A stretch of DNA of 64,000 nucleotides from CAZCAC01 sp964496575 (GTDB lineage Bacteria; Planctomycetota; UBA1135; GCA-002686595): NCBI GenBank assembly GCA_964496575.1, contig CAZCAC010000007.1, positions 49,481-113,480 on the forward strand, written 5' to 3'. Below the pieces are notes generated by a model. It was not told the origin of the DNA, did no database searches, and was given only the letters and a program-made list of their open reading frames with translations. Shown here piece after piece: positions 1 through 7,780 of the stretch. The translations under genes were made by a program, and so were the position numbers. Position 1 is the first letter of the stretch. Each line of letters opens with the position of its first letter.

Positions 1-62
1 TCGAGCGGTTCCTGGTCGAGATCGACCTGCTGGCGGTCCCCGGCGCGGATTCCGGGGACTGA
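1..62 (+). CDS. 3' end of an unidentified gene (partial)
   Basis: The third forward frame is open from the window edge to a TGA at 60-62 and would end in ERFLVEIDLLAVPGADSGD. The composition (acidic, hydrophobic alternation) looks more protein-like than the other two frames. Too little is present to name a family. It lies about 90 bases before the start of the next gene on the same strand. The call rests only on frame character. Confidence 0.35.
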   Translation, partial: ERFLVEIDLLAVPGADSGD

Positions 63-153
63 CCTGATCCTGGTCGAGTGAGTTGCACGGAGGAGCGGGT
101 TCTTGCCGCCGCTCGGTTCCACCTCCGGTGGCCCTGCGTTCGATAACAGGAGC

Positions 154-1383
154 ATGCGCTCTCTTGCGCTGTTCACCCCCCTGCTCCTGGCCGCGCCGGT
201 TCCGGCGGGCGGAGCCTCGCTGCAGCTCGAGCTCACCTGCACGGAACTCGGCGCCTGGGACGCCCAGCACGGGGACTGGCTCGGCTACGCGGTCGCCACG
301 TCGGGAGAGTGGCTCCTGGCCGGCGCGCCCTACGACGATCTCGGCGGGGGCAACTCCGGCTCGGTCGCGGCGTACCGGCTCACCGGGGGCACCCCGGAAC
401 AGGTCGACCTCCTCGCCCCCGACGACGGTCACCGCGGGATGTACTTCGGAATGTCCCTGGCGATCAGCGGCGAGCACTGCGCCATCGGTGCGCCGTGGGA
501 CGACGACCGGGGACACCGCTCGGGATCGGCGTACGTCTTCCGCTGGAACGGCGAGCGCTGGGTGCAGGAGGCCAAGCTGGTCGCGCCGGACGGAGCCGCC
601 GAGGATCGATTCGGCTACTCGGTGGCGATCGACGGCGGGCGGATCGCCGTCGGAGCGAGGTGGGACGACGACCGGGGCGAGAACTGCGGCTCGGTCCACC
701 TCTTCGAGCGAGACGGCGAGGAGTGGACACCGGTCGAGAAGCTGGTCCCCGAGCAGGCTGGGACCGGAGACGAGTTCGGCATCTCGGTCGCTCTCTCCGG
801 CGACCGGCTGGCGGTCGGCGCGTTCGGCGATCCCCTCCAGGGGCCCCAGAGCGGGGCCGCCTACGTCTTCCACCGGCGCGACATCCGCTGGGTCCCCGAG
901 GCCCGGCTCCTGGCGAGCGACGCCGCGAAGGGAGACGGCTTCGGGCTCTGCGTCGCCCTCGACGGCCCGACCTGCGTCGTCGGCGCCCCGTGGAAGGGCG
1001 ACGCGACCGAGACGGGGGGTGCGGTCTACGTCTTCGAGAGAGCTGGCGAGACCTGGCCCCAGCGCGCACGCCTCGACCCCCGGACCCCGGTCGCGGGGGG
1101 GCACTTCGGACGCTCCGTCTCGCTCTCCGCCGGGTGCATCCTCGTCGGGGCGCCGTACGGTGGCGCCCGGCCCGCCCGGAGCGGCGCGGCCTTCCTCTAC
1201 CGGCGGGTGGAGGGGCGGTGGAAGCGGCTCGGCGAGCTTCCTCGGCCCCGGTCGGAGGCGCAGGACGGCTTCGGCTGGGCGGTCGCCATCTCCGGCGAGC
1301 GGATCGCCGTCGGCGCGAGAGGACTGGACGCGGCCGGCACGGGAGCCGATCACGGGCACCTGTTCGCCTACTCGCCTCGCTGA
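154..1383 (+). CDS. secreted FG-GAP repeat beta-propeller protein
   Basis: About 409 residues. The ATG at 154 is preferred over upstream starts because it begins a clear signal peptide (MRSLALFTPLLLAAPVPAGG). The mature part is almost entirely FG-GAP-like repeats of about 50 residues, each with a FG.SVA..G....VGA pattern followed by D/G-rich loops (GAPYDD, GAPWDDD, GARWDDD) and SGSAYVF strands. About seven repeats are visible, enough for one integrin-alpha-like propeller. The D-rich loops are typical calcium sites. No catalytic domain or anchor is seen. Such proteins are exported and often surface or matrix associated; the ligand is unknown. It stands alone, with about 190 bases before the next gene. 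A second FG-GAP protein lies at 27127-28878. Confidence 0.85.
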   Translation: MRSLALFTPLLLAAPVPAGGASLQLELTCTELGAWDAQHGDWLGYAVATSGEWLLAGAPYDDLGGGNSGSVAAYRLTGGTPEQVDLLAPDDGHRGMYFGMSLAISGEHCAIGAPWDDDRGHRSGSAYVFRWNGERWVQEAKLVAPDGAAEDRFGYSVAIDGGRIAVGARWDDDRGENCGSVHLFERDGEEWTPVEKLVPEQAGTGDEFGISVALSGDRLAVGAFGDPLQGPQSGAAYVFHRRDIRWVPEARLLASDAAKGDGFGLCVALDGPTCVVGAPWKGDATETGGAVYVFERAGETWPQRARLDPRTPVAGGHFGRSVSLSAGCILVGAPYGGARPARSGAAFLYRRVEGRWKRLGELPRPRSEAQDGFGWAVAISGERIAVGARGLDAAGTGADHGHLFAYSPR

Positions 1384-1575
1384 GGTCGGCCCGGGGCGGG
1401 GAGCGATGTGGAAGATCTTTCCGGCAGGAAACCGTCCGGAGTCGAGCGACAGAAACCCGATAAGTCTCGGCGTTCCTGCTTGGGGTCATGGGGAATATTG
1501 CCGATGTGAGCGCTGAGGAGGATCGGCGGTGGGCGGGCGAGGCCCACCTCCTCGTCGTAGCCCGATCGTTCAGTG

Positions 1576-2484
1576 ATGCCTCACGACCTCGAAAAGACCA
1601 CCCCCTGGAGGGAGGACTCCCACGCACCGAAGCCGGAGCCGAGGCGAGCCTGGGTGACGATCCTCGTCGGCCCCGACGCGGGGCGCGTGATCTCCCTCCA
1701 GCCCGGACCGAACACGATCGGCCGCTCGCCGGCGGCGGACATCGTCATCCCGGACGAGCTCGTCTCCCGGATCCACGTCGAGATCGAGGTCGAGGTCCAG
1801 GGCGAGGCCACCATCCGTGACTGCGGCAGCACCAACGGAACCATGCTGGGCTCCCGCCCGACCGCCTCGGCTCCCCGGGAGCTGCGCGACGGCGCGCGGA
1901 TCCAGCTCGGTGGCGCGGCGGTGCTGCGCTTCTCCTTCCGCGACCGGATCGAGGAGCACTTCGAGAACCAGCTGTACGAATCCGCCACCCGCGACGAGCT
2001 GACCGGGGCCTACAACCGCCGGCACTTCAACGAGCGCTTCGAGCAGCTGTTCTCCCTGGCGCTCCGCCACCAGAAGCCGATGGGGCTGGTGCTCTTCGAC
2101 CTCGACGACTTCAAGCGCATCAACGACGACCACGGTCACGCCGCCGGAGACCTCATGCTCCGCGAGATCGTCGACTCGATCGACGGGGAGCTTCGCGCGG
2201 GCGAAGTCCTCGCTCGCCTGGGAGGGGACGAGCTGGCGGTGCTGCTCCCCACGGCCACGCTCGAGGAGGCCCTGATGGTCGGCGAGCGGCTGAGGCGAAA
2301 GGTCGAGACGACGGTGGTGCACTGGGGAGTGCAACGTCTCCGGACCACGGCGTCCTTCGGCATCGGCTCGACCTCCCGCGGCCGGGTCGACAGCACCGAG
2401 CGCCTCTTCATCGAAGCGGACGAGAACCTCTACCGCGCCAAGAGAGCCGGCAAGAACCGCGTCTGCGGCTCCTGCCGGGGTTGA
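1576..2484 (+). CDS. FHA-GGDEF protein, probable diguanylate cyclase
   Basis: About 302 residues. Residues 25-115 form a forkhead-associated domain with the phosphothreonine-binding landmarks GRSPAADIVIP, SRIH and GSTNGT. Residues 130-300 form a GGDEF domain: DELTGAYNRRHF at the start, FDLDDFKRINDDHGH (metal and substrate region), then LARLGGDELAVLL. The signature is GGDEL rather than GGDEF; conservative changes at the last position are known in active enzymes. Its expected role is cytoplasmic c-di-GMP synthesis controlled by binding to a phosphorylated partner through FHA. GTG at 1573 directly precedes the chosen ATG. It converges on an HDOD gene 39 bases away. No I-site RxxD is obvious. Confidence 0.88.
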   Translation: MPHDLEKTTPWREDSHAPKPEPRRAWVTILVGPDAGRVISLQPGPNTIGRSPAADIVIPDELVSRIHVEIEVEVQGEATIRDCGSTNGTMLGSRPTASAPRELRDGARIQLGGAAVLRFSFRDRIEEHFENQLYESATRDELTGAYNRRHFNERFEQLFSLALRHQKPMGLVLFDLDDFKRINDDHGHAAGDLMLREIVDSIDGELRAGEVLARLGGDELAVLLPTATLEEALMVGERLRRKVETTVVHWGVQRLRTTASFGIGSTSRGRVDSTERLFIEADENLYRAKRAGKNRVCGSCRG

Positions 2485-2523
2485 TCGTCGATCGGGGGAC
2501 GCGTCCAGCCGCGCCCGGGCTCA

Positions 2524-3393
2524 TCAGCCGTACATGCTCGAGATCTCGATGAAGTTGTCGCGCACCTCGCCGCACATCGTCTCGTAGTCGCGGCGCGACA
2601 GCCCCAGCCGGATCTTCGAGGCGGCCAGCATGGCGTCGGCCTCCGGCAGCTCGGGTTCCTCTCCGCAGACGAACCTCGAGACGCGGTTGGCCAGGTGCAC
2701 GGCGTGAGCGACGAGGATCTCGCGATCGTCGCCGAAGCACTCGCCGGGAGCGTGGTGGTAGCCGATCCCCCGGCAGATGATCTCGGGGAGGTTCCAGTGC
2801 TGGGCGATCAGGCACCCCAGCTCGGCGTGGTCGACGCCCAGGATCTCCATCTCGGCTCGCTGCTCGGTGAGCCCGCCGTCGCCCCGCGCGTTCTGCAGGT
2901 ACTGCAGCAGGCTGGCGTCGAGGTGTCGCGCGAGAACGAGCTTGCCGACATCGTGCAGGAGCGCGGCGGTGGTCACTTCCACCGGAATCCGCCGCTGCGT
3001 GAAGTCGCGAATCCCGTCGGCGATGACCGCCGAGGCCACCGAGTGGGTCCACAGCTGCTCCTCGCTGAGACCGTACTCCGGCAGGGCCACATTCACGCGA
3101 TCCTTGACCGCGGCACCGACTCCCAGCGCCAGGACGGTGCCCGCGCCGAGCCGGACCACCGCCTGCTCGACGGTGGCGATCTGATCCCGGGCGCCGCTGG
3201 CCGCGGAGTTCGCCGCGGACAGGAGCTTGCCGGTGAGCCCCTGGTCGAGCGAGACGACGGGGGTGACGTCGTCGAGATCCCACTCCTCCTGGGAGAGGAT
3301 CGCGGCGAGACGGACCGCGCTCGCGGGCAGGGGTTCGAGGGAGTTCGCTTGCTCGATGAGCTGGTCGAGATCGATCGGTTGGTAGACGGGCAT
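2524..3393 (-). CDS. HDOD domain signalling protein with intact HD motif
   Basis: About 289 residues. The start is set by an AGGAG ribosome site (complement of 3398-3402) four bases upstream of ATG. It has the HDOD layout: an N-terminal helical region with LPASAVRLAAIL, then SLDQGLTGKLLSAANSA and AVVRLGAGTVLALGV, then TTAALLHDVGKLVL with H147/D148 retained, and YHHAP later. HDOD proteins are usually non-enzymatic signalling modules, but retention of HD leaves metal binding possible. It faces the FHA-GGDEF gene, consistent with a c-di-GMP or phospho-signalling neighbourhood, though they converge and do not form an operon. Upstream possible starts lie in a region with no protein-like character. 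Confidence 0.85.
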   Translation of the reverse strand: MPVYQPIDLDQLIEQANSLEPLPASAVRLAAILSQEEWDLDDVTPVVSLDQGLTGKLLSAANSAASGARDQIATVEQAVVRLGAGTVLALGVGAAVKDRVNVALPEYGLSEEQLWTHSVASAVIADGIRDFTQRRIPVEVTTAALLHDVGKLVLARHLDASLLQYLQNARGDGGLTEQRAEMEILGVDHAELGCLIAQHWNLPEIICRGIGYHHAPGECFGDDREILVAHAVHLANRVSRFVCGEEPELPEADAMLAASKIRLGLSRRDYETMCGEVRDNFIEISSMYG

Positions 3394-3691
3394 GACACTC
3401 CTGGTCGACTGGACACCTGTTCCTATGTCGACCACGGCCCGGGAAGGGCTGTGCCTTTTTGTGCGCCATCGATCGCTCCCCCGGATCCGGGTCTCTCGCG
3501 AGGGGGCGACCCCCCGGGAGACGCCCGGGGAGACGCGCGCTCCGGCTCGGCCCCCTTCCCACCTCCGACGATCGCGCCGAATTGGTGGGTCGTCGCGATT
3601 CCAGCCCCCCCTCCGAAATGGTATCCCGGGGTCACCACGACCCGGTCGGGATCGGAAGCGGTGCGCGACCGGCCAGGGCGGCCCCCCCACC
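3394..3691. other. divergent intergenic spacer
   Basis: This stretch separates the leftward HDOD gene from the rightward double-ligase gene and must hold both promoters. I see no recognisable operator, riboswitch or small gene. The right half is C-rich and the forward frame that stays open through it is low-complexity and Arg/Pro-rich, so it is not taken as an N-terminal extension. Confidence 0.4.
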
Positions 3692-6175
3692 ATGAACATC
3701 TGCCTCTGCTTCGGCGGCCCCAGCGACGAGCGCAACATCTCCGCCGGGTCGATCAAACCCTGGGTCACCTGGCTGCGGGACGAGGACTCGGTGGAGCTCT
3801 CGGTGGTCTTCTTCGACCGCGACGTCCAGCCCTGGCGGCTGCCGCCGGTCTACCTGTACACCAATACCTGCGAGGACTTCGAGAGCCAGCTGCTCCCGGA
3901 GGTCGCCCTGGACGGGGCGGCGCTGCGCCGCCACCTCGCCGCCCAGGACGTGGTGGTGCCCCTGATCCACGGCCGCTTCGGCGAGGACGGCGAGCTGCAG
4001 CGGATCCTCGAGGAGGTCCGGGTCCCCTACGTCTTCAGCGCGCCGGACGCGCTGGAGCTCACCATGGACAAGGCGGCCGTCTACCGGGCGCTCGCCGGGG
4101 TCGGGATGGCCGTGCCGCGGCATCGGGTGCTCGAGGCGTGCGACCTCGCGGGGGACCGCGGGGCGCTCCACCGGCGCCTGCTGGCGGAGCTCGCCCCGGA
4201 GCGGACCGCGGGCCAGGCCCTCGCGGTCAAGCCGCTGCGCGGCGGCTCGTCCTTCGGCGTCTCGCTCATCCGTCGCGATCCCGAGGAGCTCGACGAGGCG
4301 ATCGAGCTGGCGATCAGGCAGGACACCACCGTCCTGGTCGAGGAGGTGCTCGAGGGCACCGAGTTCTCGGTGGTCGTGCTGGAGCGCGACGGGCGCGCGG
4401 TGCCGCTCGTGCCCACCGAGGTCTCGAAGAGCTCGGAGCTCTACGATACGCGCTCGAAGTACCTGCACGGAGAGGGCGCCGTGCTGCACACCCCGCTGCG
4501 CCGCGCCGAGTCGATCGAGCCGGTGCGCGAAGCGGCGCGGGCGGCCTTCGAGGTCACCGGCCTGCGCGACATGGCGCGCATCGACGGCTTTCTCGACGCA
4601 CGCGGGGAGGTCTGGGTCACGGACATCAACGGCATCTGCGGGATGGGCTTCTCCAGCTTCGGCTTCCTGCAGACCGCGATGGCGGGGATCTCCCACGCCG
4701 AGCTGATCGAGACGCTGATCAACACCGCGGCGCGGAGGGGCGGTCGCGAGGAGCTGCACCTCTCCAGCGTCGGGGCGGAGCGCGGCCGACTCCACGTCCT
4801 GCTCGGAGGACCGACCAGCGAGCGCCAGGTGTCACGGCAGAGCGGGATCTTCGTCGGCCTGTGCCTGCAGGCGCTCGGGTTCGACGTGTCGTTCCACCTG
4901 ATGGACGTCTCCTGTCAGTTCACCGAGATCGGGCTCTTCTACGCGCTGCACCACGACGTCGAGGAGATCGCCGCGCGCATCAACACCCCTGGCGAGCAGG
5001 AAGCAGGTCGACGCCTCGCCCGCGCGGTCGCGGCGGAGCTGGGCCTGGAGCCGGCGATGTGCGATCGCCATACCTACGTCGGCCCCACGACCGAGCTGGA
5101 GCCCGCCGTGCGCGAGGCGGACTTCGTCTTCCTCGCCCTGCACGGCGGCCCGGGGGAGGACGGCACCCTGCAGAGGGCGCTGGAGGCCCTCGGCAAGGCG
5201 TACAACGGCAGCGGGCCGGAGGCCTCGGCGCTGTGCAGCGACAAGCTCGCCTCGCTCGCCCACGTCGACGCGGCCGGCCTGGCCGGAGTCGGCGTCCCGC
5301 GCCAGCGCCCGGTCACCACCGGAGAGCTCCTCGAGCACCGGCGGGCCGGCGACTGGCCGGCCCTGTTCCGCGAGCTGCAGCACGAGCTCCAGTCGAATCG
5401 GATCGTCTGCAAACCCGCCGCCGACGGCTGCTCCACGGGCGTCAAGCTCCTGGCCGACGGGGCGGAGCTGGCCACGTTCGCGCACGCCGTCCTGCGCATG
5501 ACTCCGTTCATCGAGGCGGACGCGTTCGGCGAGGGCTCCCGTCCGCTGAAGATGCCCGTGCCTCCCCCGACGCGGTGGCTCTTCGAGGAGGCGTTCGTCG
5601 ACGCGGATGAGCCGCCGCTGCCGAAGGGCGACCTGAACGCGCGGAACCTCGCCGAGTGGCTGCGGAGGAAGCGCTACCTCGAGATCACCTGTTCGGTCGT
5701 CGAGGCCCGCGACGGTGAGGTGCGCGCAGCGATCCCGAGCCTCACCATCGCGACGCAGGGTGAGCTCTCGCTCGAGGAGAAGTTCCAGCAGGGCGTGGGG
5801 ACCAACCTCGAGCTCGACTGCCTGCTCGACGCCCCGATCGTGCGCTCGATCCGCGAGCGCGTGGAGCAGATCGCCGACGTCCTGGCGCTCTCGGGGTATG
5901 CCCGGATCGATTGCTTCTACGACCGGCTCGAGGATCGCGTCTTCCTGCTCGAGGCCAACACGCTGTGCGGCCTGACCGAGGCGACGGTCTTCTACTCGCA
6001 GGCGCTGCGCGCCTTCGGTTGCTCTCCCGCCCGCATCCTCGAACGGATCGTCGAGACGGGCCGGCGACGGGGGGAGGAGTGGCTCGCCCCCCGGCCACGC
6101 TCCTCGACCGCGGAGCCTACGCCGGCTCCTGGCGAACCGCGATCACTTCCATCCCGGAGCGGTAGCGTTCGCTGA
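3692..6175 (+). CDS. tandem (double) D-alanine--D-alanine ligase-like ATP-grasp protein
   Basis: About 827 residues, more than twice a usual Ddl (about 310-370). Module 1 (about 1-350) has GGPSDERNIS with E13, HGRFGEDGELQ (H93), KPLRGGSSFGV (K180), the omega-loop tyrosine pattern LYDTRSKY (Y251) and DINGICGMGFSS (N313). Module 2 (about 367-790) has GGPTSERQVS with E377, HGGPGEDGTLQ (H484), KPAADGCSTGV (K574) and LLEANTLCGLTEATVF (E754). In module 2 the tyrosine loop is replaced by GELSLEEKFQQG and the final Ser by Thr. Both modules keep ATP-grasp ATP and Mg residues. Inference: one module may make D-Ala-D-Ala and the other a different depsipeptide or dipeptide, or be regulatory. Family known: peptidoglycan precursor synthesis in the cytoplasm. 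The 3' end overlaps the convergent methyltransferase by 59 bases. The start is the first ATG that gives a Ddl N-terminus. Confidence 0.85.
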   Translation: MNICLCFGGPSDERNISAGSIKPWVTWLRDEDSVELSVVFFDRDVQPWRLPPVYLYTNTCEDFESQLLPEVALDGAALRRHLAAQDVVVPLIHGRFGEDGELQRILEEVRVPYVFSAPDALELTMDKAAVYRALAGVGMAVPRHRVLEACDLAGDRGALHRRLLAELAPERTAGQALAVKPLRGGSSFGVSLIRRDPEELDEAIELAIRQDTTVLVEEVLEGTEFSVVVLERDGRAVPLVPTEVSKSSELYDTRSKYLHGEGAVLHTPLRRAESIEPVREAARAAFEVTGLRDMARIDGFLDARGEVWVTDINGICGMGFSSFGFLQTAMAGISHAELIETLINTAARRGGREELHLSSVGAERGRLHVLLGGPTSERQVSRQSGIFVGLCLQALGFDVSFHLMDVSCQFTEIGLFYALHHDVEEIAARINTPGEQEAGRRLARAVAAELGLEPAMCDRHTYVGPTTELEPAVREADFVFLALHGGPGEDGTLQRALEALGKAYNGSGPEASALCSDKLASLAHVDAAGLAGVGVPRQRPVTTGELLEHRRAGDWPALFRELQHELQSNRIVCKPAADGCSTGVKLLADGAELATFAHAVLRMTPFIEADAFGEGSRPLKMPVPPPTRWLFEEAFVDADEPPLPKGDLNARNLAEWLRRKRYLEITCSVVEARDGEVRAAIPSLTIATQGELSLEEKFQQGVGTNLELDCLLDAPIVRSIRERVEQIADVLALSGYARIDCFYDRLEDRVFLLEANTLCGLTEATVFYSQALRAFGCSPARILERIVETGRRRGEEWLAPRPRSSTAEPTPAPGEPRSLPSRSGSVR

Positions 6176-6932
6176 TCCCGTAGTGGCAGGGCTCGAAGCC
6201 GGTCTTGCGCAGGAGCCAGTAGAGGTGCTCGCGGCTGAAGTTGTGGAAGTGCTCGAGCTCCCCCCAGTAGGGGTTGTCCCCCGCCTCGTCGAGCAGCTTC
6301 CAGACGTACGTGTCGACGTTCGGCATCGAGAGGAACACCAGTCCACCGGGGCGCAGCAAGCGGAAGACCTCGCCCATCACCTCCACCGGGAAGGGCATGT
6401 GCTCCAGGCTGTCCGCGAGCGAGACGACATCGAACGGCTCTTCCCCGTCCAGCTCGTCGAGCTTCTGGCAGCGCGCGTCGTAGCCGAGCGCGACCAGGCC
6501 GTCCACGCATTCGCGCCGGAGGTCGAGGCCCACCGCCTGGTAGCCGAACTCCTCGGCCGTGGTCAGGAGGGAGCCGTCCCCGAAGCCGACGTCGAGCCAG
6601 CGCCCGCCGACCTCGCCGCGGACCTGGGAGACGCGTGAGACGATGCGACCGGAGACGGGGCGCAGTCGCTCGACGTCGTTCCCGGGGGTCTGCGCGGGGT
6701 TGATCCGCGAGAGGAGGAGGTCGAACGACTCGTCGGCGAGGTAGCCCTCGGTGAAGACGTGGCCGCAGTGCTCGCAGCCCCGCCAGAGGACCGTCGCGGG
6801 AAAGGCGGGCTGGTAGAGGGGGTGCTGGCTGCAGTCCCCTTCGAGGAGGTCGAGCAGCTCGGTGCCGTCGCAGAGGGGGCAGCGCTCGTAGGGAATGCGG
6901 ATCTGGTCGGTGCGGACGAGTTCGATCTTCAT
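6117..6932 (-). CDS. class I SAM-dependent methyltransferase with N-terminal Cys-rich zinc-ribbon-like segment
   Basis: About 271 residues. The N-terminus holds two Cys pairs, CPLC near residue 18 and CEHCGH near 53, forming a zinc-ribbon-like knuckle seen in C-methyltransferases of nucleotide-sugar or polysaccharide pathways. The Rossmann core follows: WLDVGFGDGSLL (SAM loop), GLDLRR (acidic end of strand 2), FDVVSLADSLEHMP (motif IV) and LLRPGGLVFLSMPN. The C-terminus has HFHNFSREHLYWLLRKTGF, typical of Methyltransf_23-type enzymes. Substrate unknown; sugar or lipid-linked glycan is plausible. GTG lies directly before the ATG chosen. It converges with and overlaps the double-ligase gene. 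Confidence 0.82.
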   Translation of the reverse strand: MKIELVRTDQIRIPYERCPLCDGTELLDLLEGDCSQHPLYQPAFPATVLWRGCEHCGHVFTEGYLADESFDLLLSRINPAQTPGNDVERLRPVSGRIVSRVSQVRGEVGGRWLDVGFGDGSLLTTAEEFGYQAVGLDLRRECVDGLVALGYDARCQKLDELDGEEPFDVVSLADSLEHMPFPVEVMGEVFRLLRPGGLVFLSMPNVDTYVWKLLDEAGDNPYWGELEHFHNFSREHLYWLLRKTGFEPCHYGISERYRSGMEVIAVRQEPA

Positions 6933-7146
6933 CACGGATGCGGGTGAGGGACGGGCGGAGGGCCAGGGTCTCCCTCGTCCCGATCGGCCGGGAACCTGAG
7001 AGGCGACTCTCCGCCCCCCCGGGGGCGGGAACTGCCCCGGGACCCGAGGATTCCGCGCCCCTCGCCTTGTCGAGCCGCCTCTCCCCGCTTAGAACCGCAC
7101 TCTTCTCCGCGACCCGCCTCCGCCGCCGCCAGACCCCTCCGCCGCG

Positions 7147-7341
7147 ATGAACATCTTCTGCCGCCTCTACGGGCACTCCTGGACCCACGAAGCCGTCGAC
7201 CCGAAGATCGCCTGGAACACCGACAAGAAGCAGGTGAACCTCGACATCACGGCGGATGGCGAGCCGACCTTCTACGCGCGCTGCCTGCGCTGCGGGGAGC
7301 GCCGGCCGTGGGCGGCGGAGAAGGAGAAGGCCAGCTCCTGA
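7147..7341 (+). CDS. small DUF1660-like Cys/His protein
   Basis: 64 residues, starting MNIFCRLYGHSW and ending with RCLRCGERRPW. The spacing of an N-terminal FC.L.GH.W and a C-terminal CxxCG matches small DUF1660-type proteins best known from phages, which may bind one metal ion through Cys and His. Function unknown. It lies in a 470-base interval between a leftward methyltransferase and the next small gene on the same strand, with about 65 bases to the latter. No strong ribosome site is seen. Confidence 0.6.
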   Translation: MNIFCRLYGHSWTHEAVDPKIAWNTDKKQVNLDITADGEPTFYARCLRCGERRPWAAEKEKASS

Positions 7342-7407
7342 GGAGCTCCTCGAAATGGGTCACCCCACGGGGACTCCCGTCCGATAGGGTGGGTACGAAG
7401 GGCGGCC

Positions 7408-7752
7408 ATGGAAGACTTCAACGCCATCATCCTCAAGCTGGTCCTGGTGCTGGTCACCTCGCCGGCCTGGTACCCGTTCCTCAAGACGGTCTGGGAGGAG
7501 TTCAACAAGGCGATGGCGGAGGAGGGCGGCGTCTTCGGGCGAATCCCGACGGCTCAGGAGGCCGAGAGGATCGCGCAACAGCGCCGCACCGAGGAGAGCC
7601 CGTTGATCCACCTGCCCCACCCCACCCGGGAGGAGCGAATCTCCGGCCGGCGCAACTTCCGCGAGCAGCCGAAGGAAGGGCGCGGCGACTCCGCGTCGGG
7701 CGCGTCCCCGCGGCGCGCCGGTGGCACCCGGGCGCGTCCCCGCTTCCGCTGA
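7408..7752 (+). CDS. small membrane-anchored hypothetical protein
   Basis: 114 residues. The N-terminus (IILKLVLVLVTSPAWYPFL) is a single hydrophobic segment, followed by an amphipathic helical part with WEEFNKAMAEEG and IPTAQEAERIAQQRR. The last 50 residues are charged and low in complexity (Arg/Gly/Pro). No family recognised. It could be a small inner-membrane protein with a cytoplasmic basic tail. It converges on the SBBP-repeat gene with a 28-base gap. Confidence 0.5.
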   Translation: MEDFNAIILKLVLVLVTSPAWYPFLKTVWEEFNKAMAEEGGVFGRIPTAQEAERIAQQRRTEESPLIHLPHPTREERISGRRNFREQPKEGRGDSASGASPRRAGGTRARPRFR

Positions 7753-7780
7753 GCGCTGGCGCGACGGTGGTGATTCGCTG

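Noticed and set aside
2695..5610. Very long forward frame in another phase over the HDOD and ligase genes
   Set aside because: It is Arg/Gly/Pro-rich and has no family motif; it is the usual open shadow frame in high-G+C DNA.
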